Assembly (NCBI GenBank): GCA_022510385.1
Contig: JAFLTQ010000021.1
Span: forward strand, 1 to 52,240
Length of the DNA: 52,240 nt
DNA from: Muribaculaceae bacterium
GTDB lineage: Bacteria; Bacteroidota; Bacteroidia; Bacteroidales; Muribaculaceae
Direction: 5' to 3'
The position numbers and the translations under genes were made by a program. A model generated the notes under the pieces. That model saw nothing but the letters and a program-made list of their open reading frames with translations. It was not told the origin of the DNA and did no database searches. Position 1 is the first letter of the stretch; each line of letters opens with the position of its first letter. This document shows positions 17,451 through 26,025 of the stretch, in pieces.

Positions 17451-18101
17451 TTGAAAGATTCAATATTAATACTAAGCGGCGGCATGGATAGCACAACTCT
17501 TCTTCATTATCAGAAGGAGAGAATAGCTCTTGCTGTTAGTTTCGATTATGGTTCTAATCATAATCTCCGGGAGATAGAGTGTGCAAAATGGCAATGTGAA
17601 TCTATTGGTATTCCCCATTTGGTGATTCCTTTGGATTTCATGGCTAAATATTTTAAAAGTTCTCTTTTATCGGGAGCCGAAAATATTCCAAAGGGAGATT
17701 ATGACATGGAAAACATGAAGTCGACTGTCGTGCCGTTCCGTAATGGTATAATGCTGTCAATAGCTTGTGGTCTTGCCGAATCAAGGGGGCTACGCCATGT
17801 TATGATGGCAAATCATGGTGGTGATCACGCAATCTATCCCGACTGCAGACCTGAGTTTGCAAAAGCCATGAGTGAAGCAATGAGATGTGGCACATATGAT
17901 GGAATAACCCTCATTGATCCTTTCACCTTTATGAGCAAAGTAGAAATTGCTCAATTGGGCGCAAAATTAGGTGTTGACTACAGCCACACTTACTCTTGTT
18001 ACTGTGGCGAGGAAAAACATTGCGGGAAATGTGGCACATGTCGAGAAAGACAAGAGGCATTCATTCAAGCCCATATCCCCGACCCTACAATCTATTCCTA
18101 A
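17451..18101 (+). CDS. queC: 7-cyano-7-deazaguanine synthase
   Basis: QueC converts 7-carboxy-7-deazaguanine and ammonia to preQ0 with ATP. The 216-aa protein has the PP-loop SGGMDSTT (9-16), VVPFRNGIMLSIA, and NHGGDHAIYPDCRPEF. A C-terminal zinc site (YSCYCGEEKHCGKCGTC) supplies the cysteines. The TTG at 17451 is the only available start between the in-frame TAA at 17436 and the P-loop; ATG appears only inside the P-loop. The deduced start gives a normal length. It is separated from queF by 77 nt and from queD by 17 nt. Confidence 0.95.
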   Translation: MKDSILILSGGMDSTTLLHYQKERIALAVSFDYGSNHNLREIECAKWQCESIGIPHLVIPLDFMAKYFKSSLLSGAENIPKGDYDMENMKSTVVPFRNGIMLSIACGLAESRGLRHVMMANHGGDHAIYPDCRPEFAKAMSEAMRCGTYDGITLIDPFTFMSKVEIAQLGAKLGVDYSHTYSCYCGEEKHCGKCGTCRERQEAFIQAHIPDPTIYS

Positions 18102-18118
18102 TAACTTTAATTATTGTA

Positions 18119-18454
18119 ATGTTTTACGTTAAAAAACGATTTGAAATAAGCGCTGCTCATCGGCTCGACCTTGGTTATGAAAGCAAATGTTGCAATGTCC
18201 ATGGTCATAACTGGATTATCACTGTAGAATGTAGAGCGAAAGAATTAAACAGCGATGGAATGGTCACTGATTTCACACATATCAAACAGTTGGTTGTTGA
18301 TAAACTTGACCATGCTGTCATTAATGATGTTCTGGATGTGAATCCTACTGCTGAAAACATAGCCAAATGGATTGTAGATAATGTCCCGAATTGCTGGAGA
18401 TGTGAAGTGCAGGAAAGTGAAGGGAATTCTGCCGCCTATGAGAAAGACTTTTGA
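18119..18454 (+). CDS. queD: 6-carboxy-5,6,7,8-tetrahydropterin synthase
   Basis: QueD turns dihydroneopterin triphosphate into 6-carboxytetrahydropterin, the first committed step towards preQ0. The 111-aa product, starting at the ATG at 18119, has zinc ligands H14, H28 and H30 (in ISAAHRL and CCNVHGHNW) and the catalytic cysteine C24, four residues before the second histidine, as in E. coli QueD. LDHAVIND and PTAENIAKWI are also family-typical. A longer open frame runs upstream into queC, but the ATG 17 nt after the queC stop gives the family's usual N-terminus. Confidence 0.94.
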   Translation: MFYVKKRFEISAAHRLDLGYESKCCNVHGHNWIITVECRAKELNSDGMVTDFTHIKQLVVDKLDHAVINDVLDVNPTAENIAKWIVDNVPNCWRCEVQESEGNSAAYEKDF

Positions 18455-18465
18455 ATAAAAAATGA

Positions 18466-19068
18466 ATGAGAAAGATTAACGAAATTTTCCTTTCATTACA
18501 GGGGGAGGGATGCCACACCGGTCTCCCTTCTATTTTTATCAGATTCTCAGGGTGTAACCTCTCTTGTCATTTTTGTGACACTGTTCATATGCCTGGCAAA
18601 TTTCTTTCTGATTCAGAAATTATAGATGAAGTAAAAAAATATAAAGCGGCACAGATTGTTTTGACCGGTGGCGAACCATCTCTTTTTATTGACGAAGATT
18701 TCATAGCTCTTTTAAAATCTGAAACAGGTCTGCCAATAGCTATTGAAACTAACGGCACTCATCATTTACCTTCAAATATCGATTGGATCACTGTCTCCCC
18801 GAAATTAGGAATGAGTAAATCGGGGGATGATTCCCTGAATACGAATTTCATTGCTGACGAATTAAAAATCGTAGACTTGGGCCAGAACCTTGAACCTTAC
18901 TTTTCTTTAGAATGTGTCGGACAAAAAACCAAAATGCTTTTACAACCATGTTATGTTTCCGATTCCATTCAAAACGAAAAGAATCTTCGAAACACAATCA
19001 AAAGAGTGGTTTCTGATCCCAGATGGAGACTATCTCTGCAGACCCACCGTCTGCTTAATATCCCATAA
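18466..19068 (+). CDS. queE: 7-carboxy-7-deazaguanine synthase (radical SAM)
   Basis: QueE is a radical SAM enzyme that rearranges 6-carboxytetrahydropterin to 7-carboxy-7-deazaguanine. The N-terminus NEIFLSLQGEGCHTGLPSIF and the cluster-binding C30xxxC34xxC37 (SGCNLSCHFCDT) are clear, followed by LTGGEPSL. At 200 aa it is at the short end of the family (about 190-225), without a cluster-extending insertion. The start ATG at 18466 lies 11 nt after queD. The final step gene queA/tgt is not in this window. The full preQ1 route after GTP cyclohydrolase is encoded here. Confidence 0.94.
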   Translation: MRKINEIFLSLQGEGCHTGLPSIFIRFSGCNLSCHFCDTVHMPGKFLSDSEIIDEVKKYKAAQIVLTGGEPSLFIDEDFIALLKSETGLPIAIETNGTHHLPSNIDWITVSPKLGMSKSGDDSLNTNFIADELKIVDLGQNLEPYFSLECVGQKTKMLLQPCYVSDSIQNEKNLRNTIKRVVSDPRWRLSLQTHRLLNIP

Positions 19069-19263
19069 AATAATTTTTTCAAATCCGGAGTTATGGTTCT
19101 GAAACTTCAGGATTAGCTGTTTAAGCCTTTAATCAATATCCGGCCTTCTTCTTAATAATCGTATAATTTTTTTAATGTAAGTAAACATTTTTTTAATTCC
19201 TAATGTTATATTATCAAACAAAGGGAATAAGATAATTTATTTGTTTTACCCCTTTAGCAAACA

Positions 19264-19302
19264 GAGAATTGCATAATTTGAACAATCAAATTTACAATTC
19301 TC
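19264..19302 (+). promoter_or_regulatory. Nested stem-loop in the leader of the small membrane protein
   Basis: Outer arms GAGAATTG (19264-19271) / CAATTCTC (19295-19302) enclose inner arms AATTTGA (19275-19281) / TCAAATT (19286-19292) with loop ACAA and a small internal loop. It ends about 48 nt before the ATG at 19351. There is no T tract, so it is more likely a leader or operator element than a terminator. The rest of 19069-19350 is AT-rich with nothing else recognisable. Confidence 0.45.
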
Positions 19303-19350
19303 AACCAACAAAAAAGAATTTATGTAAAACCTGAAAATATTAAAAAAATT

Positions 19351-19542
19351 ATGAAAACGCTGTCAATTATTTTTTACATTATCGGATCAATACTTTTGAT
19401 AGTATCTTGTTTCGTTAATAGCTATGCTGCAACTTGGTGGATAGGTGGTATCGCGGTGATATTCCTAATCGGAGGTTGCGTGTTCCAATTCACATCGAAA
19501 TCAAACAGAAAGATTTCCAACAACAATGACGGATTCAACTGA
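19351..19542 (+). CDS. Small two-helix membrane protein (63 aa), function unknown
   Basis: Two hydrophobic segments (IIFYIIGSILLIVSC, about 5-20, and WWIGGIAVIFLIGGCVFQF, about 30-48) with a short polar turn, then a basic/asparagine tail (KSNRKISNNNDG). No recognised family. It is monocistronic: 282 nt separate it from queE and the next gene is on the other strand. The ATG is preceded by a hairpin-bearing leader. Confidence 0.65.
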   Translation: MKTLSIIFYIIGSILLIVSCFVNSYAATWWIGGIAVIFLIGGCVFQFTSKSNRKISNNNDGFN

Positions 19543-19554
19543 TCACATTAACCA

Positions 19555-20271
19555 TCAATATATAAATTGAGAGGCCTGCGACAATGTTGCGGGCTTTCCT
19601 ATGTCTATTAGCTTAAGGTTTGGATCAAAGATTCCCTCTATTGTTTCCTCTCTTCTATCGTCAAGAAAATAATCCATTACAGGAAATTTCCCCTCTCCCT
19701 CCAATCTCTTCATTTCCTCCACCGACTCATATGTGAGGCTATAAATACCACTAAAGGCATATCCTTTTATTTCCATTCCCTCTTGTGGTTTACAGGGTCT
19801 ATATTCGCCTGTAGTAAGATTATGCCAACCCCACAACTTCATTTCCCGGTCAAATAGAAGGCGACGTGATGATTCACGATCACTGACAAGCAGATTTGTT
19901 TTTTCCCCTATCAATTTCCTCAGATCGGCATTACTTAAAATATCTACATTATGAATCAAAACCGGAGATAAATCTTTTGAGAAAAGCAAGTTTGATGCCT
20001 TCACAATTCCTCCTCCCGTATCGAGTAATTCATCACTCTCATCACTTATGGAAATCTCCACATTAAATTCCCTTGAAGTAAGAAAATCTCTTATCTGATC
20101 AGCAAAGTGGTGAACATTTACCATTATATTGTCAAAACCTTGGGACCTCAATTTCAAGATCACTCTTTCGAGCATAGGAACCCCCTCTATTTCTACAAGC
20201 GCCTTGGGTATCTTATCAGTTAAAGGCTTCAGACGACTGCCTAAACCCGCCGCCAATATCATTGCTTTCAT
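19555..20271 (-). CDS. MurU-like sugar-1-phosphate nucleotidyltransferase
   Basis: 238 aa with the nucleotidyltransferase signature at the N-terminus (MILAAGLGSRLKPLTDKIPK) and the sugar-binding LDTGGGIVKA region, plus a C-terminal WxDIGKP-like LIDIGKP. MurU couples UTP to MurNAc-1-phosphate (or GlcNAc-1-P) in the anabolic cell-wall recycling route. The start overlaps the stop of the upstream kinase gene by 4 nt (ATGA), and that kinase is AmgK-like. The pair therefore reproduces the amgK-murU arrangement of Pseudomonas and Bacteroidetes. The exact sugar is inferred, not shown. Confidence 0.82.
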   Translation of the reverse strand: MKAMILAAGLGSRLKPLTDKIPKALVEIEGVPMLERVILKLRSQGFDNIMVNVHHFADQIRDFLTSREFNVEISISDESDELLDTGGGIVKASNLLFSKDLSPVLIHNVDILSNADLRKLIGEKTNLLVSDRESSRRLLFDREMKLWGWHNLTTGEYRPCKPQEGMEIKGYAFSGIYSLTYESVEEMKRLEGEGKFPVMDYFLDDRREETIEGIFDPNLKLIDIGKPATLSQASQFIY

Positions 20272-21761
20272 AAATTCTCTTCTATTTCTTGCTCCCTATG
20301 TATCAATCTTACTGTTACACCCGGATACTTCTCTTTTATAGTATGAGCGAATTTTTCGGAGCAATAAACGGAACGATGCTGCCCTCCGGTGCAGCCGAAT
20401 CCTACTTGCAAAGAGGTGAAACCCCGCTCTATGTAGCGTCTCACAGAGGGCTCCACGATTTTTATAGCTCTCTCTACAAACTTTGATGTCTCTTTCTCTG
20501 CCTCCAGAAATTCTATAACCTCTTTGTCTCTTCCGGTTTTATGTTTATACTCTTCATACCTGCCAGGATTATGCAGCCCTCTACAATCAAACATAAAACC
20601 ACCTCCATTCCCCGATTTATCCTCAGGATAACCCTTCTTATATGAAAAACTATTGACTGTCAAGGTCAAATTTGTTTTCTCGTGTTTCTCAATTTTAGAA
20701 ACTTTTTCATACTCCTCATAGAGGATTCCACTTATCCTTTCTATTTCCGGGAAAAGCTTGAGTCTCCCCTTACTCCCTAAATATTTTAAATTTCTAATGG
20801 CATAAGGGATACTTTCTATAAAATGAGGTTTCTTTTCTATCAACCCTCGGAATCCATATGCTCCCAATACTTGTAATGTCCGGAAAACAGAAATCAATTC
20901 CATCTGAGATCGAAGGGATTCTTCAGTTTTATTTTCTCCTCCCCCTTCATTACGTGCAATATCCTCTATTTCTGTGGCAGTTTTACAACTTTTAATCCTC
21001 TGTTCGCTAATACAACTGCCATAGCGAGTGATATAATATTCCTCCAGTTCCTCTCTTTCTGAATATGAGAATGGAGCCTTTGCCTGCCAAATAAACGACA
21101 CGGCATCGTAAACAACCGGACCTTTCCGGGCACCTTGAAAATCTATGAAGTAGAGACTGCCATCCTTAACCATTATATTGCGGCTCTGAAAATCCCTATA
21201 CATAAATCCTGAAATTATTCCTTTAGAAGTCAGATGATTAAGCATTAGGTCAAAATCATCTTCTAATTTTTCTTCGTCAAAAATAATTCCGGAAGGTTTA
21301 AGAAAATCATATTTGAAATAATTGAGATCCCATCTCACGAGACGCTCCGAAAAAGGTGGGAAACCTACCAAATCCGCCCATTTTTTCTCGGGTATCAACT
21401 GCATTTTTATAAGTTCACCCAATGCCTTGCGGGCATACTCCTTTCCATTCTCCAATTTTAAAAGACTCATTAACTGGATGTCTCCCAAATCCTCGAGCAG
21501 ATAATATTTTTTATCGGGAGAGAATGCGATAACACCCGGCACATTTATGCCTTCTTGCGCCAACAAGTTGTCAAGACGAACAAAAATATCATTTTCCCTG
21601 ATATCACATCCATAAACCCCTATTATACTGACGGAATCACTTCGAAGCCGATAATATTCCCTATTCGAACCTCCCCCTCTCAACCTCTCTATAGCAACAC
21701 ATTTCCCAAAATTCCGTTCAAATAGTGAGATTATTTCTTCCTTATTGTGTAAAAGACTCAT
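20268..21761 (-). CDS. Fusion of an AmgK-like sugar kinase with a RapZ C-terminal domain
   Basis: 497 aa, two domains. Residues about 1-340 are an aminoglycoside-phosphotransferase-fold kinase: LRGGGSNREYYRL nucleotide loop, catalytic YRDFQSRN (Y188-N195, with Y replacing the usual H) and metal-binding FIDFQGARKGP (D207). Residues 365-497 match the C-terminal half of RapZ: FMFDCRGLHNPGR and FGCTGGQHRSV (about 455-465). In E. coli that half binds GlcN6P and regulates glmS through the GlmZ RNA. The N-terminal P-loop ATPase half of RapZ is absent. AmgK phosphorylates the anomeric position of MurNAc/GlcNAc. Coupled by ATGA to the MurU-like gene. Confidence 0.85.
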   Translation of the reverse strand: MSLLHNKEEIISLFERNFGKCVAIERLRGGGSNREYYRLRSDSVSIIGVYGCDIRENDIFVRLDNLLAQEGINVPGVIAFSPDKKYYLLEDLGDIQLMSLLKLENGKEYARKALGELIKMQLIPEKKWADLVGFPPFSERLVRWDLNYFKYDFLKPSGIIFDEEKLEDDFDLMLNHLTSKGIISGFMYRDFQSRNIMVKDGSLYFIDFQGARKGPVVYDAVSFIWQAKAPFSYSEREELEEYYITRYGSCISEQRIKSCKTATEIEDIARNEGGGENKTEESLRSQMELISVFRTLQVLGAYGFRGLIEKKPHFIESIPYAIRNLKYLGSKGRLKLFPEIERISGILYEEYEKVSKIEKHEKTNLTLTVNSFSYKKGYPEDKSGNGGGFMFDCRGLHNPGRYEEYKHKTGRDKEVIEFLEAEKETSKFVERAIKIVEPSVRRYIERGFTSLQVGFGCTGGQHRSVYCSEKFAHTIKEKYPGVTVRLIHREQEIEENL

Positions 21762-21781
21762 TTATCTTTCTATTGAATACT

Positions 21782-21811
21782 TTTGAAATAAAAGCAAAAT
21801 TATTAAATTTG
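21782..21811 (+). promoter_or_regulatory. Bacteroidetes-type promoter for pgk
   Basis: TTTG (21782-21785), 18 nt, TAAATTTG (21804-21811). It interleaves with a minus-strand -7-like CAAAATTA (21795-21802) that would serve the divergent kinase fusion. Leader of about 85 nt to the pgk ATG. Confidence 0.65.
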
Positions 21812-21903
21812 CACTTAACTATAAGCATCTTCTTATAATTAAAAATCCCCGAAAAAATAAAAACAATAAAAACGCCAAAAAACTATAACCATTCCAATAT
21901 ACT

Positions 21904-23151
21904 ATGGCAAAAATAGACAATTACAATTTCGCCGGTAAAAAGGCAATCGTTAGGGTTGACTTCAATGTACCCCTTGATGAAAATGGTCATGTGACTGATG
22001 ACACTCGTATTCGCGGCGCTCTCCCGACTCTTAAGAAAATTCTTGCTGACGGTGGTAGCCTAATCCTTATGAGCCACATGGGCAAGCCCAAAGGAAAAGT
22101 GAATGAAAAATATTCATTGAAGCAAATTCGCGAAGATGTAGCAAAAGCTCTCGGAACAGATGTGAAATTCGCCCCGGATTGCAATAATGCCGATGAAGCT
22201 GTCAAAGACCTTAAACCGGGTGAAGTGCTCCTTCTTGAAAACCTCCGTTTCTACCCTGAAGAAGAAGGGAAACCTGTAGGTATCGATAAAGAAGATCCCG
22301 GGTATAAGGCTGCTAAAGAGGAAATGAAAAAGAGCCAGAAGGAATTCGCAAAACATCTTGCAAGTTATGCAGACGCTTATGTAAATGATGCCTTCGGAAC
22401 AGCTCACCGTGCTCATGCTTCTACAGCTGTTATAGCCGACTATTTCAATGCCGACGACAAAATGCTCGGATACCTTATGGAAAAGGAAGTCAGCGCAGTT
22501 GATAACATCCTTAAAGACATTAAACGTCCTTTCACTGCCATTATGGGAGGCTCAAAGGTTTCAACTAAGATCGGCATCATCGAAAACCTCATGGATAAAG
22601 TTGATAATCTTATTCTTTGTGGCGGCATGACTTATACTTTTGCCAAAGCTCAAGGTGGAAAAATCGGTGACTCTATTGTTGAAAACGATAAGCTTGATCT
22701 TGCCCTTGATATTCTTAAGAAAGCAAAGGAAAAAGGCGTCAACCTTGTGCTTGGCACGGATTGTATTGCAGCCAATGCATTCGACAATGATGCACAGACT
22801 ATCGTTTGCCCGGCTAATGACATACCCGACGGTTGGCAGGGTCTTGATGCCGGTCCGGAAACCCAGAAGTCTTTCGCAGCAGTGATACGTCCATCAAAAA
22901 CAATCCTATGGAACGGCCCTGCCGGAGTTTTTGAATTCGAGAATTTCACTCAAGGCTCACGTGCGATCGCTGAAGCGATAGTAGAGGCAACTGATAATGG
23001 CGCCTTCTCTCTTGTGGGTGGGGGTGACTCTGTTGCATGTGTAAATAAATTCGGTCTTGCCGATGCTGTTTCTTATGTGTCAACCGGTGGTGGCGCCCTT
23101 CTCGAAGCCATAGAAGGCAAAGAGCTTCCCGGAGTAGCCGCAGTTAAATAA
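21904..23151 (+). CDS. pgk: Phosphoglycerate kinase
   Basis: Glycolytic enzyme transferring phosphate between 1,3-bisphosphoglycerate and ADP. 415 aa. N-terminal substrate-binding [20 protein letters not shown], then [34 protein letters not shown] and the C-terminal nucleotide-site [10 protein letters not shown]. Length and motifs are those of the bacterial enzyme with a short insertion rich in Lys/Glu (about 128-150). The codon choice is strikingly regular, as expected of a highly expressed gene. It has its own promoter and terminator, so it is monocistronic. Confidence 0.97.
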   Translation: MAKIDNYNFAGKKAIVRVDFNVPLDENGHVTDDTRIRGALPTLKKILADGGSLILMSHMGKPKGKVNEKYSLKQIREDVAKALGTDVKFAPDCNNADEAVKDLKPGEVLLLENLRFYPEEEGKPVGIDKEDPGYKAAKEEMKKSQKEFAKHLASYADAYVNDAFGTAHRAHASTAVIADYFNADDKMLGYLMEKEVSAVDNILKDIKRPFTAIMGGSKVSTKIGIIENLMDKVDNLILCGGMTYTFAKAQGGKIGDSIVENDKLDLALDILKKAKEKGVNLVLGTDCIAANAFDNDAQTIVCPANDIPDGWQGLDAGPETQKSFAAVIRPSKTILWNGPAGVFEFENFTQGSRAIAEAIVEATDNGAFSLVGGGDSVACVNKFGLADAVSYVSTGGGALLEAIEGKELPGVAAVK

Positions 23152-23270
23152 ATGCATCTCACCCTTTAAATGAATAGCCGACATTGATCCCTGGCAATCA
23201 TTAAATTAATGAGCTTAAGAGGTTAAATAAAGTATGGCAGACATTTAAAATATTTTTCGACAGACATTTA

Positions 23271-23310
23271 AAAAGGGAGGCCAATCTAAAGCTTCCCTTT
23301 TACCTTTTTA
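23271..23310 (+). terminator. Probable terminator after pgk
   Basis: An 11-bp stem with one G-U pair (23271-23281 with 23291-23301), loop of 9 nt, followed by a T-rich but interrupted tract. The surrounding intergenic region 23152-23562 otherwise holds only the exbB promoter and a 13-bp direct repeat (23238-23250 and 23261-23273). Confidence 0.6.
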
Positions 23311-23399
23311 TTTATTTTGAATCATTTCTCTTCACGATAACATAATGCAATTCTTTTAGACTTAAAAGCCGGTTATTTTGTATTTTTATTTTTAAAAAA

Positions 23400-23430
23400 A
23401 TTGTTTTTATCAAATTATATATTAATTTTG
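23400..23430 (+). promoter_or_regulatory. Bacteroidetes-type promoter for the exbB-exbD-exbD-tonB operon
   Basis: ATTG (23400-23403), 19 nt, TAATTTTG (23423-23430). It predicts a leader of about 125 nt before the exbB ATG. Confidence 0.65.
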
Positions 23431-23562
23431 CAAAGTAATGCGGTCAAAAGCCGATAACAGAGAAACGATAATGCCCCCACCATGAAAGACTTAGGGGAAA
23501 GGTAAACAGAAAAAATATAAAATTTCAAACTAATAAAATTAATTTCAAACAAAATTAACATT

Positions 23563-24417
23563 ATGGCATCTCAAAATCCTACTGTTGCCGCAGAAGCCGT
23601 GGCAACCCCGAAAAAGAAAAAGGAGGAAAAAATCAGTAATGTACGCGGTATCCGCAATGCTTTCTTTGTAATTATAGCATGTGCTATCGCAGCAGTATGT
23701 ATCTTCCTGTTCGCTATGGGAGCTCCCGGTAACTTTGAGGGCAACGATCCCGCCGGACACCCGATCAACCTTGCCGGCACAGTTTACAAAGGTGGTTTCA
23801 TCGTTCCTATTCTTATGACTTTGTTCCTCACTGTAATTGTGCTTTCAATCGAACGTTGGATCGCTATCAGCTCTGCTTCCGGCAAAGGCAACACAACTAA
23901 ATTTGTCAGCGATGTAAAAGCCGACCTCGCAATGAACAATATCGATGCTGCTATGCAACGTTGCAAAGATCAGAAAGGTTCTGTTGCTGCCGTTATTTAT
24001 AGCACTCTCGTGAAATACAAAGAAATGGACGCTAACACTACCCTCAGCAAAGAGCAGAAACTTACTACTCTCCGCAATGAGGTTGAAGAGGCTACAGCTT
24101 TGGAAATGCCGGCGCTCTCACAAAACTTGCCGATCGTTGCTACTCTTACAACTCTCGGTACACTCGTCGGACTTCTCGGTACTGTAATGGGTATGATCAA
24201 ATCATTCCAGGCTTTGGCTACTTCAGGTTCTCCTGACTCAACAGAACTTTCAACCGGTATCTCTGAGGCGCTTGTTAACACTGCCTTCGGTATCGCTACA
24301 GGTGCTTTCGCCGTTATTTCATATAACTTCTTTACTAACAAGATCGACAACCTTACTTACGCTATCGACGAAATCGGTTTCTCTATCGTAGCTACTTTCG
24401 CTGCTACTCACAATTAA
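23563..24417 (+). CDS. exbB: MotA/TolQ/ExbB-family proton channel
   Basis: Inner-membrane component that converts the proton gradient into force for TonB. 284 aa with a first hydrophobic helix (about 29-50), a second (about 80-100), a cytoplasmic helical segment, then the two long family helices: LPIVATLTTLGTLVGLLGTVMGMIKSFQAL (residues about 188-217) and LVNTAFGIATGAFAVISYNFFTNKID. The TLVGLLGTVxGM motif is diagnostic. The operon context with two ExbD genes and a TonB-C protein supports ExbB rather than MotA or TolQ. The codon use suggests high expression. Confidence 0.9.
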   Translation: MASQNPTVAAEAVATPKKKKEEKISNVRGIRNAFFVIIACAIAAVCIFLFAMGAPGNFEGNDPAGHPINLAGTVYKGGFIVPILMTLFLTVIVLSIERWIAISSASGKGNTTKFVSDVKADLAMNNIDAAMQRCKDQKGSVAAVIYSTLVKYKEMDANTTLSKEQKLTTLRNEVEEATALEMPALSQNLPIVATLTTLGTLVGLLGTVMGMIKSFQALATSGSPDSTELSTGISEALVNTAFGIATGAFAVISYNFFTNKIDNLTYAIDEIGFSIVATFAATHN

Positions 24418-24469
24418 TCCGACATTTGTCAGAATCTATTAAAAACAACCGATTTAGTTAAAGCTTAAT

Positions 24470-25195
24470 ATGGGAAGAGTAAAAATAGCAAAGAAAAGCA
24501 CATTCATCGACATGACAGCGATGAGTGACGTGACCGTGCTGCTGCTTACCTTCTTCATGTTGACTTCGACCTTCCTTCAGAAAGAACCGACAACAGTGTT
24601 GACCCCACCCTCCGTTTCTACGGAGAAAGTGCAGGAAACTAACTTCGTTCAGGTTCTTGTGAGCCCGGAAGGAAAGATTTGGCTGACTATGAACAACGAC
24701 ACATCCACTGTTTGGAGTAACGAAAACATGAGGATGGCCGTGCTCGATAAAGTAGCTGAAATCTACAACGAAACACATAAGAACAATCCCGTAAGTTTCA
24801 ATAACGAGCAGAAGCACATTTTCGCAAAACTTGGTAGTTTCGGAGTGCCGCTTGCACAAATGGGAGAATTCCTAAACACTGCAAACGAACCTGAAGGTAT
24901 GACCAAGATGGATAAATGGCTCGAAGGGGAAGACGGAAATCCTAACCATAAGACCGGCATACCTATCGAATGGAACTCAAATCCTGACCAGCCCACTGAA
25001 TTCCAAATGTGGATTAAAGCGATGCGTCAGACTGAGAATGAAAACCTCGCTCAGGCTATTAAAGATGGCACAGGTATCGCTATTAAGGCTGACCAGAACA
25101 CATCATTCGATATTGTCCATATGGTGATGGATAACCTTCAAACCATCAAGCAAAATAAGTTTACGTTTTTGACAGCACTCAAAGCAGCAGAATAA
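24470..25195 (+). CDS. exbD: ExbD-like biopolymer transport protein, first copy
   Basis: 241 aa. N-terminal short cytoplasmic segment, then a single transmembrane helix with the ExbD-type DxT motif region (FIDMTAMSDVTVLLLTFFML, about 12-31), and a periplasmic part that is longer than in classical ExbD (about 140 aa) because of an insertion in the middle (NETHKNNPVSF to HKTGIPIEW, about 100-165). The C-terminal NTSFDIVHMVMDNLQTIKQNKF resembles the ExbD dimer interface. It follows exbB by 52 nt and precedes a second exbD by 3 nt. Confidence 0.85.
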   Translation: MGRVKIAKKSTFIDMTAMSDVTVLLLTFFMLTSTFLQKEPTTVLTPPSVSTEKVQETNFVQVLVSPEGKIWLTMNNDTSTVWSNENMRMAVLDKVAEIYNETHKNNPVSFNNEQKHIFAKLGSFGVPLAQMGEFLNTANEPEGMTKMDKWLEGEDGNPNHKTGIPIEWNSNPDQPTEFQMWIKAMRQTENENLAQAIKDGTGIAIKADQNTSFDIVHMVMDNLQTIKQNKFTFLTALKAAE

Positions 25196-25198
25196 ATT

Positions 25199-25990
25199 AT
25201 GGCAGAAGTTCAAGAAAAATCAGGCAACGAAGGTAAAAAAGGTGGCCAGAAAAAAATGCACATCCGCGTGGACTTCACGCCGATGGTAGACATGAACATG
25301 TTGCTTATAACATTCTTCATGCTTTGTACTACCATGATTAAGTCTCAAACCCTTACAATTGCGCTCCCTTCTAACGAAAAAGTGCAAAATGAGGAAAACA
25401 TGTCGCAGGCTTCTGCCGACGATGCTGTGACTATTATCGTGGACGCTAAACGTAAACCCGGTACTAATATCGTTGACTCTGTTAACGGTAACGTGGTTAA
25501 CGAAATCTACTATTATTTCGGCAAACCGGGCACTGATGCCGGCATGTTCGGCCCCGGAGGTGAAATCCTTTCCGCTAATAACAACCTCCAAAAATCGGAA
25601 CTCCTTTCCGACGAGGTGAATGAAGTGGGTGACAGGACTTCTCGCGGTATTCGTAAGATTATTCAAGAGAGAAATAAAGACGTGCTCGCCGAAATCAAGA
25701 AGATTAAGGAACAATATGCTAACGGAGGTTTCGGACCTCTCGAGACTAAAGCGGAACGCGAAGAAGCTCAGGCTAAATATGACGAGGCTGCTTCTGCAAT
25801 CCGTAAAAACGAGAACCTTAAGAAACCGGTTATTATCATCAAGTCTACTCCCCAGGCATCTTTTGGTAGCCTCGTGGAATTGCTCGATGAAATGCAGATC
25901 AACTCAATCTCAAAATATCAGATTGATAATATGACAAGAGTTGACTCCGTAATGCTGTTAGACTACTTAAGCACCCATCAGGGGAGTTAA
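25199..25990 (+). CDS. exbD: ExbD-like biopolymer transport protein, second copy
   Basis: 263 aa. Lys-rich N-terminus, then the ExbD helix with the essential aspartate (RVDFTPMVDMNMLLITFFML, about 25-44, D33 being the likely proton-carrying residue), a periplasmic domain with an inserted charged helical segment (about 150-195) and the C-terminal ASFGSLVELLDEMQINSISKYQI. It is clearly divergent from the first ExbD. Two-ExbD operons are usual in Bacteroidetes; the stoichiometry and individual roles are not visible here. Confidence 0.87.
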   Translation: MAEVQEKSGNEGKKGGQKKMHIRVDFTPMVDMNMLLITFFMLCTTMIKSQTLTIALPSNEKVQNEENMSQASADDAVTIIVDAKRKPGTNIVDSVNGNVVNEIYYYFGKPGTDAGMFGPGGEILSANNNLQKSELLSDEVNEVGDRTSRGIRKIIQERNKDVLAEIKKIKEQYANGGFGPLETKAEREEAQAKYDEAASAIRKNENLKKPVIIIKSTPQASFGSLVELLDEMQINSISKYQIDNMTRVDSVMLLDYLSTHQGS

Positions 25991-26025
25991 TGATAGATTT
26001 ATTAACCCATTAATCTTAAGAAACA

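Noticed and set aside
17996..18118. N-terminal extension of queD into queC
   Set aside because: The extension reads through queC in another frame. The ATG at 18119 gives the standard QueD N-terminus and a 17-nt gap after the queC stop.
23238..23273. 13-bp direct repeat CAGACATTTAAAA in the pgk-exbB gap
   Set aside because: Only two copies in AT-rich DNA between a terminator and a promoter. No regulatory logic visible; could be chance or small duplication.
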